Shown here in pieces: positions 36,601 to 44,842 of a stretch of 64,000 bases of DNA. The DNA lies in assembly GCA_963971425.1 (NCBI GenBank), contig OZ020523.1, forward strand, positions 18,286,867 to 18,350,866. The letters run 5' to 3'. Each line of letters starts with the position of its first letter. Within the stretch, counting starts at the first letter, position 1. Below the pieces are notes generated by a model. That model did not search any database. It was not told the DNA's origin and saw only the letters and a program-made list of their open reading frames with translations. Source of the stretch: Bryoerythrophyllum caledonicum (lineage: Eukaryota; Streptophyta; Bryopsida; Pottiales; Pottiaceae). The translations under genes were made by a program, and so were the position numbers.

Positions 36601-37354
36601 CACAACCAGAGCAATAGCCACCGATTTGAGGGATAGAGGACTTGCCTTCCTTGCAATCCTTCCTCAAATGCCCCAGTTTGCCACAACTAAAGCATAATGC
36701 TTCAGTGTCGGTGGCATAGGAGGGAACCGCAGCCTTGGCCACCTTGACCTTCTCAGGAACCTTCTCTTCTCGTTTGAGAAATCCCATGGCCGCTTTCTCC
36801 TCCAATAAATTGATCTCAATTCTCTCGGACGTCTCGAACACAAATCTCAAAGTCGGTGGCTCACCCAATCGCAATGCCTCATTGCTAACTAATGTCTTCA
36901 GCTCCTTCTCTAAGATGCTGTACCAGTGCTGCACCGCTTGTTGCTCCGTGACTCCGTGAGTAGCAGAAATCAGTCTCCGCAATCTCGCATGAGCTTCCCG
37001 CAAGGACTCATCTCCTCCTCGCGCAAAAGACCTCAATGCCTTCATCTTATCCGCCCGTTGACCTTGATAGTCTCGACGGATCTGTGTGAAGAATACGGCC
37101 GTAGGATTAAACGGAGGTGGAATAGCTACCGTTTCCATCGGTTGGCTCAAGTCCTCGGCACTACTTGTGCCCTCCTCTTGCTTCCCTTTTCCCACACGTG
37201 ATGGCACACTCGGCGCCCCGCCGAATACGTTCGCGTAATTTGGTGCATAGAAATCCCTCCATGCCAATATCTCCGTGAGATGAGCCGCCTCGAATTCTCC
37301 ATAATCCGCTAACGGGGCTCCCTCTAGACATCCAAATAACGCCCTCCACACCAT
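33647..37354 (-). CDS. gag-protease-cytosine-5 DNA methyltransferase polyprotein
   Basis: Uninterrupted 1235 residues. Capsid-like region (about 75-195), two CCHC zinc knuckles (CFSCGKLGHLRKDC at 221-234 and CSGCGAKGHSEVKC at 248-261), aspartic protease (LLDSGAQPLML at 551-561), then a complete C5 methyltransferase at about 790-1105 (genomic 34040-34987). It has motif I LELFGGIGSG (SAM binding), motif II YIDVD, motif IV with catalytic Cys in AGWPCQGLSMAG (Cys883), motif VI GYIVENVPV (Glu926), motif VIII RAHRPRLWW, and a motif X-like region ERERAMGF...RRFLLGQAMD. All catalytic residues are present, so it is probably active and would methylate DNA cytosines. The target sequence cannot be told. 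Retrotransposon-borne methyltransferases have been reported in a charophyte alga and dinoflagellates. Confidence 0.93.
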   Translation of the reverse strand: MVWRALFGCLEGAPLADYGEFEAAHLTEILAWRDFYAPNYANVFGGAPSVPSRVGKGKQEEGTSSAEDLSQPMETVAIPPPFNPTAVFFTQIRRDYQGQRADKMKALRSFARGGDESLREAHARLRRLISATHGVTEQQAVQHWYSILEKELKTLVSNEALRLGEPPTLRFVFETSERIEINLLEEKAAMGFLKREEKVPEKVKVAKAAVPSYATDTEALCFSCGKLGHLRKDCKEGKSSIPQIGGYCSGCGAKGHSEVKCWKLHPELKPSGGKGAKASNKEKESKSSGGDKKGWKAKFAELKTKMAAMSANAASVSEKPQVTPSFHAGGGFRPDDDEFGDYMLSGMALAITGGPREAYALTRSQTPVTKEVPRGASPTLDPQYGKDNRQARLPESFTLEEMVPTSSMVPPTRRGVPATRPSIGIVEPSSTVVREAANVVCEASLFSAKLMSLEGFNAAAVFKMAAQMCESGDSTGVNALKTEVVGREVDKSQEDNVEGLLSAAMRVKTMAARPAIERSSITPGVVVVNNSQRIFQLVGPKGRVFVPRRVLLDSGAQPLMLGASAREGLGLTGDTLEKCPWTISTSMGGTEHAAGITKEELILRLNEDDVKDASFKKVKAIVTEAKSYDVLVGSAVLYPMGFTLDFWEETASYRPGWQAGDGRKAQLPARFIRVLTGNLADVFAFSGNMDVGPSWFHKGCDTFSMDTPTLHEMDAQVGDRSGGDTETYQPGIEAAWRTTTQLQKDAAQVIEDAWQHSILPQSEDDSRVDQDLGPRLDTSTIQWKVPEDGIVLLELFGGIGSGLAAVLQARMKVKRYIYIDVDEAARHVAKRHSRRLRIQFPNLLATSAIKTSFSTLVGDIALLSAEDIQRVGHVDLVIAGWPCQGLSMAGHQNGLKDTRSSRFHDMMRVLFLLQTSQKQPPGYIVENVPVMSSSRSRTLEGMHRIHQILGMPVLLDAAAVGSRAHRPRLWWTNLAPQGLLQSAVGRIKRPDVYVSDILDPHRAPRHVYHDDQAPLAIVNRKGEPRRALPTLVSFARSYAFKDNGSGFVWDSSSQEMVEPNADERERAMGFSTGTTDAPGISEQQRRFLLGQAMDLNCLTWIVSLLVAEHKRLASSFTGYMGSYELRAAGEPFVSIRVTGKVVGGEKALTPHPWNMWSSANLFATPKTEDLLHGVKDGSQSRGLAHQTKDLEETVENMFVGEHTPHQRETIGKLSQLKGLGSLVDVEGEESSSHGI

Positions 37355-37736
37355 GTAAGGGTTGAAGTTGGGGTTGCGAGACTTCTGGAGTTCACACTAC
37401 ATGGTGAACTCCCTCTTGAAGTCATCCGCTTCGATAGTACCCGTGGCACCCGAAAATCGTCGCACCCCCCGTTCTCCTCCTCCTCCATATGGTGAAGCCA
37501 TCTCCTCCCAATCAAAATTGATTGCAAAGGCTTTCTTGGTGGGGAACTTGCACTACGTGCCAAAGATTCTACCACAAACTCCCGTTCTTCTACTACCGGT
37601 TGGACCGTATCCTCCTCTTCCTTCGATTGAGTGGTAACTTCCTCCACCACTCGTTCACGAACGCCTACCGCAAATGGAGTGTTTCTCCGAGTGAAACCGG
37701 GCCCCTTCTACGTCTCCAGATTGAGAATTGGTTGGC

Positions 37737-38393
37737 TCAATCAAAGAAGCGCCATGCTTCATGAGTGCCCTTCTTCTCCGGAGCGTAGATAGTGGGTGGT
37801 ACTTCCCAATCGAGTAGCTCCAAGGTAAGTGTGTCCCACACACTGCTGGCCCGCTCTCGCCACGTACCCACTTCCCACTGCCACGTAGTATGAAATACGA
37901 AGCTTTCACTCTCAAACTCGGTGAAGATGAGAGAGAACGTAGGCAATTGGTTCCCTCGGCGGAAATCCACCACCTCCACGGTGTACCTTGACCCAACGTT
38001 CTTTAGGACAACGGCCTTCTCTCCAACCACAAGATCCACGGCTTCAACTTGGCCTCGTGCACGACAAAGAGGAGCTCGAACACCCTCCTTGGCCCGAAGC
38101 GCTCGGACCTTGCGCACCCCATCAAGTGAAGTCCAATATTTCACGGATTCTTCGCTTAGCACCTTTGTGCCTGGCTTTCGCAAGTCTTGAGTCCCGGTTC
38201 GAGACTTGGCTATGGGAGATAACTCAAAATCCCTACCACTAGAGCTTGACTGGGAAGGTGAAGATTTAACTTGCAAATCTTGGAGGCAAGTAATCAATTG
38301 ACTCAGGGTCTCGGTGCTAATCTCTACCGTGGATGCACTAGACTCTTTTGATTCCTTCTTCTTTCCTCGACTATCCATGTCCCATAAGCTCAA
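37737..38393 (-). CDS. N-terminal gag-region ORF of the methyltransferase retrotransposon
   Basis: 218 residues, beginning MSLWDMDSRGKKK, with a Ser-rich low-complexity stretch and a central part (residues about 85-200) rich in Trp and Val. It precedes the main polyprotein by about 380 bp in another frame. The gap (37355-37736) holds fragments in different frames, e.g. an acidic 37324-37650 frame, suggesting one or two frameshifts in what was a continuous gag. No known domain recognised. Confidence 0.5.
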   Translation of the reverse strand: MSLWDMDSRGKKKESKESSASTVEISTETLSQLITCLQDLQVKSSPSQSSSSGRDFELSPIAKSRTGTQDLRKPGTKVLSEESVKYWTSLDGVRKVRALRAKEGVRAPLCRARGQVEAVDLVVGEKAVVLKNVGSRYTVEVVDFRRGNQLPTFSLIFTEFESESFVFHTTWQWEVGTWRERASSVWDTLTLELLDWEVPPTIYAPEKKGTHEAWRFFD

Positions 38394-40636
38394 TGCAACC
38401 CACTCTTTTTATGTGGTTGTATTAAGTGGGCTCACAATGGATGTTTGGGGAATGCTAGATTAGGGGAATGCTAGAATTTCACTTCTTGTTCACTATCATA
38501 TGCCACACTTAGCTCACGTGATGCAACACATCAACAGTGTGCACAACAATTTGATGAGAACAACCCAAAGTCTAGCCATACATGATCCCCACAATCCAAA
38601 TTCCTAGCCGAAGTACAAGAGGAAAGCGACAATGTCACTCACCATCCCATACCTCTACTAGTCACTCCCCAAAGGTGGCAAAGTGCAAGAAAAAGGTGAC
38701 TATGGCACCCAATATCCCACAACTCTCCCAATCACTCTCACAAACAAATTGGCAAGGGTAAGAAGTGGGCAACAATGGTACCCACTATCCCACACCTTCA
38801 CCTCTTACAAGAATGACGAAGAGCAAGAAGAAGGTGATTATGGCACCCTCTCTCCCGCACTTTCACCACTTACTAACAAGATACAACATACAAACTTGTC
38901 ACTCCCCCAAGCAACCGACTACCCCCTCCCAACGCGGGTCCGGATACGTTACCTTGTTGAAATAGTCTTGGGCCACCGAATAGCTACCACTAGCTGCTCT
39001 TAAAGGAAACCCTAAGTCTAATCAAAGCCTTATAATGCCACATAAAAGTAGCTGGCTTTTCTCTAAAACCACAAAGTTCTTAGGATAATACCATAAAATT
39101 CTAAGTGATCAAAATCACTAGAAACGGGCAGCTCTTGCACTAGAATGTGCACAAAGTTAACATGTGCTCAAGCGTATATCATTCTCCCATGGAGACAATT
39201 GAGCAACCTTGATACAATTGCACTATGCAATGCTAACAGAACTTTGGCAGCGCTTCCGCATCACCAAGAGCACCACGAAAATCTACACCACTACAAGTGA
39301 ATTCAATAAAGATTTAAGAAATTCACAAGTATCAACCACTCACCCGGTTGCAATGTGGATGTTGCAAAGGTAAATCAGCACTTCCACGCTTCATCCACCC
39401 ACTTCACACGATGCCCGATCACCGCTCACGGACCTTTTTGTGCCAAGGACTAACGGAAACTTAAGCAAGCCACCACTGCGCCGAACACGTCGAGTATCAA
39501 GATGGCCAGAATCATGGCGCTCACGGCCAGAATCAGTACGTCCACTTCCACTTGGAAGTCTCCTCGTCCACCGTCTCTCGTAGCGTCGGAGGACTCTGCC
39601 AGAACCTCTTCCGTGCTCTGCACTTGACTCTCAAACGCCGTATTCTCCTCCAAGCAGCAAGTTCCTCGCAAGCCTCCGCGAACTCACCCTCGTACCAGCA
39701 TCAACCTGTAAACCGACACCTCGTCCGGCTGCAGACCTGCACCTTCTTGTTTCTCCAAACTAACACTGGATTTGTAGAGAATTCAACCACACGAATTCGG
39801 ACCACTTCAGATATCCTCCAACGTTCAGAGATTCAAAATCAGATTCCGCTTCTATACTTATTGAATCGCATCTGCAGCTTGATATCTCCCTATTGGTGAG
39901 TGAACAATCCAACACTTGGTAAATTCTGATTCACAATGCTAGGAAGAGCCGACATCAAAGGATCAAACACCAACGTCCTTCGAACGCTTGGCTGTCACAA
40001 GCCAATTTTCTGTTGGGGTTCGAGGGTAAAGCAGGTCGAGGTCGTTGGTTTTTTTGTCTGTGGAACACATCGTTTGCCCGGCATGTGAAACCCTCGCCTT
40101 CGTGCACACGCTCTTCTCCACATCCACCGAGCCGATCCTCCGTGAGTCCAACTTGCTTGTTCCCCGTCGCCGGCTCCCGCCTCTACAGCAGATCCTGCTG
40201 GCTCGCAGTAGCATCCCTTGCACTCTCTCCTTACAAACCCTTGCCCAGCCTCTCCAGCACCTCGTACCGCGAGTACAGCTTCGGGTTTGTCCTCACACCA
40301 AAGGCTTTGAGCCTGGTGCTCTTTCTGGGCGCAGATCTACTTCAGCACGAGTATGATCTTCATGACGTCATTTTCGAGCGCAACGCATTCCCGGACTTTC
40401 CGCAGCACCAGGGACTTCATGCAACAGAGTGGTTTGAGAGGGCAGGTTAAGGACGCCTCGTCGAAAGAACGCCTCGTTTCTGCGCGAACAGGAAGTTCCT
40501 CCGCTTTTCCCCGCATCAACCTTCCACAACGCACCGACCTCCTCCTGAAGCTCCCGCCTCCACCGACACTCACGTCATCGCCACACTGCGCCGGGCGTGG
40601 ACTCTCTCCGCAGAGAATACTCCGATCGGAACCTAG
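38394..40636. other. Region between methyltransferase retrotransposon and captured gene chimera
   Basis: At 38640-38900 there are repeated words such as AAGAAGGTGA.TATGGCACCC...TCTC (three diverged units, about 60-90 bp apart). This may be the 5' UTR or LTR of the retrotransposon. From 39420 the DNA becomes GC-richer and CT-biased, like captured host sequence, with ORFs on both strands but no recognisable domain. Confidence 0.35.
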
Positions 40637-40792
40637 CTTCTCCTTGGCGCACTCCGTGAGCAGCACGCCCCCAACGGTCTTGGCCTCGGTCTCCAGCACG
40701 CGCACCAATACGCGGTCACCGGCGGACTACAAGTCCTTGCTGTCGTCGTTGTCCAGCAACCTCACGACGTCCTCCTCCTTGAGGATCACGTG
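40637..40792 (-). pseudogene. Captured fragment of chloroplast co-chaperonin CPN20
   Basis: The minus-strand reading QHVILKEEDVVRLLD...DSKDL[stop]SAGDRV and then LVRVLETEAKTVGGVLLTE matches the junction between the two GroES-like domains of plant CPN20 (family pattern LKE.D.V..LE..DIKDLKP..DRV...V.EAE.KT.GGLLLTE..KEK). A TAG at 40727-40729 interrupts it. Only about 50 residues are recognisable; the rest is diverged or frame-shifted. It is in the same frame as the PP2A fragment just upstream, with a TAA between them. Confidence 0.8.
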
Positions 40793-40852
40793 TTGTTAGC
40801 CCTCCACTGCGACCTCCGTCCTCGACCACCCACCGTCCTCGGCACCAGCTTG

Positions 40853-40990
40853 CTTCCCGCAAATCCGGTGCAGGATCGTCTTCGAGCACTCCCGCTCCCG
40901 AGGGTCCTCGCTGTCAAACAGGTCCAGCAGACGCGGCACGAACGAGTGGTCGACGTCCGCCTTCGCTGCGTCCAGCTCCAGATTGTGCAC
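40853..40990 (-). pseudogene. Captured fragment of PP2A B' (B56) regulatory subunit
   Basis: Reads [20 protein letters not shown] followed by [13 protein letters not shown], essentially identical to the most conserved segment of plant B56-type regulatory subunits of protein phosphatase 2A. About 45 residues are preserved; weaker similarity may extend upstream to about 41060 in shifted frames. No flanking exons of the gene exist here, so it is a transduplicated fragment, of the kind carried by Pack-MULEs, Helitrons or retrotransposons. Confidence 0.88.
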
Positions 40991-41084
40991 GGCTCGAGCG
41001 AGCTCTCCAACACGTCCGCCGCAAGACGGACGAGATCCAGCTCACAAAATGGCAATGGCGAGACGCTGAACTCGCTCCTTCTAA

Positions 41085-41087
<3 letters not shown>

Positions 41088-41128
<41 letters not shown>
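41088..41128. repeat. 41-bp poly-T tract
   Basis: An uninterrupted run of T on the plus strand (A on the strand that reads the captured fragments), about 100 bp upstream of the PP2A fragment. It could be slippage, or the poly-A of a retroposed sequence inserted in the plus-to-minus sense. Confidence 0.9.
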
Positions 41129-41129
<1 letters not shown>

Positions 41130-42625
41130 TGCACTCTCTGCACACTCTCCGTGCTTCCCCTGATCACAGAAAACTCTAGTGCGGGTGTAGGGGTTTTGAG
41201 CAACGCCCACAAAACCCTAGTAGATGTATAATAATGTTGTGGTCACACCCATTTCCACAACATGATCTTTCTCAAGTAACAAATAAGTGATAAACACTCA
41301 CAAATCACAATAAGTCAAGTCCATGCCACTCTTCAAGAGTGAAAACATGATATGGATGAGGCTAACGATGTGCAACACGCACACACCTTCACCTCATCAC
41401 GTGGGAGACTCAACTTGAGAAAGATGAGTCTCCCTCAACTACACGTGGAAGTCACCCGGGTTCCAAGTCCCGAGATGAGGTGTCGAAAGACACCACCGTT
41501 GCCCTAGCCGCCACGCGGCACTAAACCTAACCCTAATCTCCCATTAACGCTAAGTCTTGGGCTCTCCGGTAACTCCACAACTCTCTAGATGGTTTCTACC
41601 CAAATACCATCTATACAAACACCTCCATGCGCCGATCCTGACAGAATCAACCAAGTGATTGTTAGCCTCGTTGGTCAAATCGACACTCTGGCGAGAACTT
41701 GGATGGAATACAACCACATCAACCACATGCAGAAGAGTTTCTTGCACATAACTATAGAGACTGTTTTTATGACAACAATCCAAATGCATCCCCCTTTACA
41801 TTTGATAATCCAAGCAAAGGCCATTACTACAAGAGCGGTCAATACAATACGGGAAGCTAAACCCCTCTTACTTATACAGATGCACATACGAGGAATACGT
41901 ATGAGATGTATCAGAATTCCCAGAGGAAGGAGCCGCCACAAATCATACCAGATAATGTTCCTACTACCTTCCATGAACATGGAAGAAGCATGCATGGAAA
42001 TTATCATACCCCACCACTATCCTGTCGAAGTTCTCGTGACCTAGAGGAGGATGATTTTAAGAGGAAAATGCGTGAAGCCACCATCCAAAGCCAAGAAGAA
42101 TACATCCGCAAACTTGAAGACGATTCCCGCTTATGGAAATGCAATATAATTCAATGCGTGACATGTATTTGGGTGGGCCATACTCGAGTGGTGTAGGGCC
42201 AAGTCGTAGACATGATAGCAACTCTAGTGAAGATTGAGTATGCATTATCATACTTTAGGTATAGTCTAGATAAGTGATGTCGTAGTAGTTGGTCACAATT
42301 TTTGACCTCATTATCAATATTTTAATGTTTTTTTGCAATAGGATATATGTCAATATTGCGGCCATGACAATATATGTATACGGAATGTATGTTACCTTAT
42401 TAGAAATTAAATGTTTTGATTTATTGTGAAATTTATATGAGATGCGAGAAGTGTCCACGAAGTGTGTTTGGTGTGAAATAGCCTTAAGCTTTTACGGGTT
42501 TTACATCACGTTGTCCTCAAAACAATTGCTCTTGTAATACCTTTTCAACACCATTATTTGGGAAATTGGCCTCTACGACTTGGAGTGTTATCCAAGTTCC
42601 AATTTTACTATACCCATCAATGACA
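41129..42625. other. Intergenic DNA with degenerate ORF fragments
   Basis: Plus-strand frames at 41589-42044 and 41906-42196 overlap and look like one frame-shifted reading (segments PDRINQVIVSLVGQIDTLA and RSSRDLEEDDFKRKMREA). The charged, helical tail resembles a TE or regulatory protein fragment, but no family is recognised. The rest is AT-rich. Confidence 0.35.
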
Positions 42626-42855
42626 TACAGTGACCTTCAAAACTGTCCCAATGTTTGTACATGTAACATTCAAAAAATAATGTAGGTAAGAGAAATTCAT
42701 GGAATGGAATGTAGTAAATTTATTGAAATAGTACATACAATGTACTAATTGTTTACAAAAATTCCAACAAAATTGAAGCGCTCAATGAGAAAGGAAAAAA
42801 ACCTAAAGCTACTCTGTATATTGGTACACTTTTGAAGGTCCAACATGGAAATTCC

Positions 42856-42959
42856 TCACCACTTTGTCCATTTTCCTTTGGATTTTAATACAACAGCTAT
42901 TCGTCTGGGCATTGATTCTATAAGTCTCTTGCAATCATCAACAGTGATAGAAGGGAAGG
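42856..42959 (-). pseudogene. C-terminal piece of the split Tc1 transposase
   Basis: Reads, in frame with the large fragment at 57253-58173, about 34 codons of a typical Tc1 C-terminus (RLIESMPRRIAVVLKSKGKW) and a TGA at 42856-42858. The GAAGG target duplication (42955-42959) marks the break. Confidence 0.9.
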
Positions 42960-44713
42960 TGTGGTAGTTAGATTTATTTCTTTTTTCTCTATTGGTGACT
43001 TTTTGTGGTTCTAGTGGTGGTGTTACCAATAGGTAGGATTCTGGTAGTGTAACTGGCGGCTAGTAGCAGTTAGTTTCCCAATAGGTTGGAAACAGTGCAG
43101 TTAGGTGGTTGGTGGTAACCAACCGAACCAATCGGGTAGTATAAGTCAGGACAAAACCGATTGGAAAAATAGTCTCTTTGTGTGTAGTGCAGGAGCTCCT
43201 TCCTGGAGATAGGGAAGTATAGTTGAGTTTTTAGTTTTCTTTGGTGACTGTGATGTGATGTACGAGAGGAACTATTGGAGGAATGGAAATATGATCATGG
43301 AAATCTGTGTGATTGGAGTTTGATGTTGATGTGGAGTAAGTGGTGAATGGAGAAGATTTGAAACTGATTGGAATTAACGAACCAGCATGGGTGCATGCCA
43401 TGGGCTGGTTTCCAATTAAGTAAAGTATGCTGGATGTGAGTAATACCCATGGGGATCTGAATTACCCATTGGGAGAAGAGCTGATTGAGGGATAAGCTAA
43501 TTGGAGCATTATCAGACTTGTGTCTGATTTATAAAATTATGAAAATCAATAAAAAGGTGAGTGAAGAGAATGTGATTGAGATTATTGGAGAATAGTGATT
43601 GGAGGACTGTTGAGGGAGTGTCGTTGTAGACAAATTGGAGAAACCAATGAGGAAGCCCTGTTGAGCAAATGTGGATGTGTGAGTGATTTATTATCAATGG
43701 GAAGTTGTGTTCCCCATTGGTAATTAAACTGATTGGAGTTGATTGTGTTAGAGGAGTAGACTGAAACCAATTGGAGAAGTTGAACAGGCATGGGTGTATG
43801 CCATGGCCATGTTACCAATTGGTACTTTGTATGCTGGAGTTGATTGAGGCCAGATTGGGAGGTGTTGCCCCATTGGCTCTGGGGACCAGTGAAGAGAAAT
43901 CAACAATTGGAGAGTAATCAGACCTGTGTCTGATAAGAGAAAAATAAAATAATAAAAATAATAAATAGAAAAATAAATAAAAAGAGAAGTGTGGATTAAA
44001 AAAAAATAAGAAGAAGTGGAAAATGAAATGAAGAAAATTAAAGAAGGAGAATAATTGGAAAATGGAGAAAAAGATGTCATGAAAAGAATGAAGCATTAAT
44101 TGCCGAGATGGGAGCAATGTCGTGAGGTGGTTATTAATACCTATGCCGGGTGTGAAATTAACCAATAGGGAATTAATAGACAAGTTGAGAGAATTGTTAA
44201 AACAAAAATATGGAAGAGTGCATTATTTGGGAGGAATAGTGAAATCAGTAAGTTTGGAGACAAAGAAGAAGATTTGTGAAGAGATTCACATCTTGTTGAA
44301 GACCAACAAAGATACACCGATTGGAGCGGTGTTGAGAGAAGAAGATTACCAATGGTTGATCAAATTTGAACCTGAGCACAAGTGGACGGGAATCATACGA
44401 GAGCCTTGCAGCATCGAAGCGGTGATGTTCTGGCAACTTGGAGAATATTATGAAGACGATGGAGTAGAAGATTATTGAAGAATACATCTTGCACCAATAA
44501 GAGGTTAGCTTTTGGTTTTACATATGAAAATTGAGAGATTGGTACTGTTACCAATGAGGTGTTATGGAAGCATGGGTACTTGAGTTAAGTCTGGATTGAA
44601 CCATCCCATGGGTGTTGAAGTCATAATCCCAATTCTTTAATTACATACCTCCCTAGCGAACGAATCAGACCACATTGGATTAATTTTCAATTGGTTAAAA
44701 ATACTACTTAACA
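42960..44713 (+). repeat. 5' LTR
   Basis: 1754 bp from TGTGGTAGTTAG to TACTACTTAACA. It contains about 34 ATTGG/CCAAT words (about four expected), an A-rich block with many AATAAA words at 43935-44000, and an ORF of 111 codons. Confidence 0.97.
44143..44478 (+). CDS. Small ORF inside the LTR, unknown protein
   Basis: 111 codons from the ATG at 44143, with a longer frame opening upstream; the identical ORF is in the 3' LTR (56682-57017). The product is charged, with helical segments (NRELIDKLRELLKQKYG) and an acidic tail (LGEYYEDDGVEDY). No domain recognised. It lies downstream of the A-rich putative promoter block, so it could be translated from the retroelement leader before gag. Codons look protein-like, but a single element cannot prove selection. 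Confidence 0.4.
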   Translation: MPGVKLTNRELIDKLRELLKQKYGRVHYLGGIVKSVSLETKKKICEEIHILLKTNKDTPIGAVLREEDYQWLIKFEPEHKWTGIIREPCSIEAVMFWQLGEYYEDDGVEDY

Positions 44714-44715
44714 TT

Positions 44716-44733
44716 TGGCGCCGCTGCCGGGGA
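44716..44733 (+). other. Primer binding site, tRNA-Asp
   Basis: TGGCGCCGCTGCCGGGGA, two bases after the 5' LTR, matches the complement of the 3' end of plant tRNA-Asp at 17 of 18 positions (one C for T). Confidence 0.93.
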
Positions 44734-44842
44734 GGTAGCCAATTAAGTTTGGGAATTCCAAAGTTTTAAATTATTTCCTTGGATTTGTGTTGAACCAATA
44801 AGTTGAACATGAAAATTAATTATAAGTGTGTTAGAATGTTTG

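Larger units (their letters stand above)
30518..38393 (-). mobile_element. Ty3/gypsy-type retrotransposon with DNA methyltransferase and PHD finger
   Basis: Order on the minus strand: gag N-terminal ORF, gag-protease-cytosine methyltransferase ORF, then RT-RNase H-integrase-PHD. RT before integrase defines Ty3/gypsy order. LTRs, PBS and target duplication were not found by eye, so the outer borders are unknown and could extend into 38400-41200 or left of 30518. Confidence 0.85.

Noticed and set aside
41521..41550. Possible telomere-type repeat (CCTAACCCTAAT)
   Set aside because: Only two imperfect units; no array.
42121..42250. Continuation of a gene from the 41589-42196 frames
   Set aside because: Frames overlap without a consistent reading; no family recognised, kept only as degenerate fragments.
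43748..44183. Phe/Ser-rich minus-strand ORFs in the LTR (repeated at 56287-56722)
   Set aside because: They are antisense to the A-rich block and the LTR ORF; low-complexity hydrophobic composition typical of shadows.
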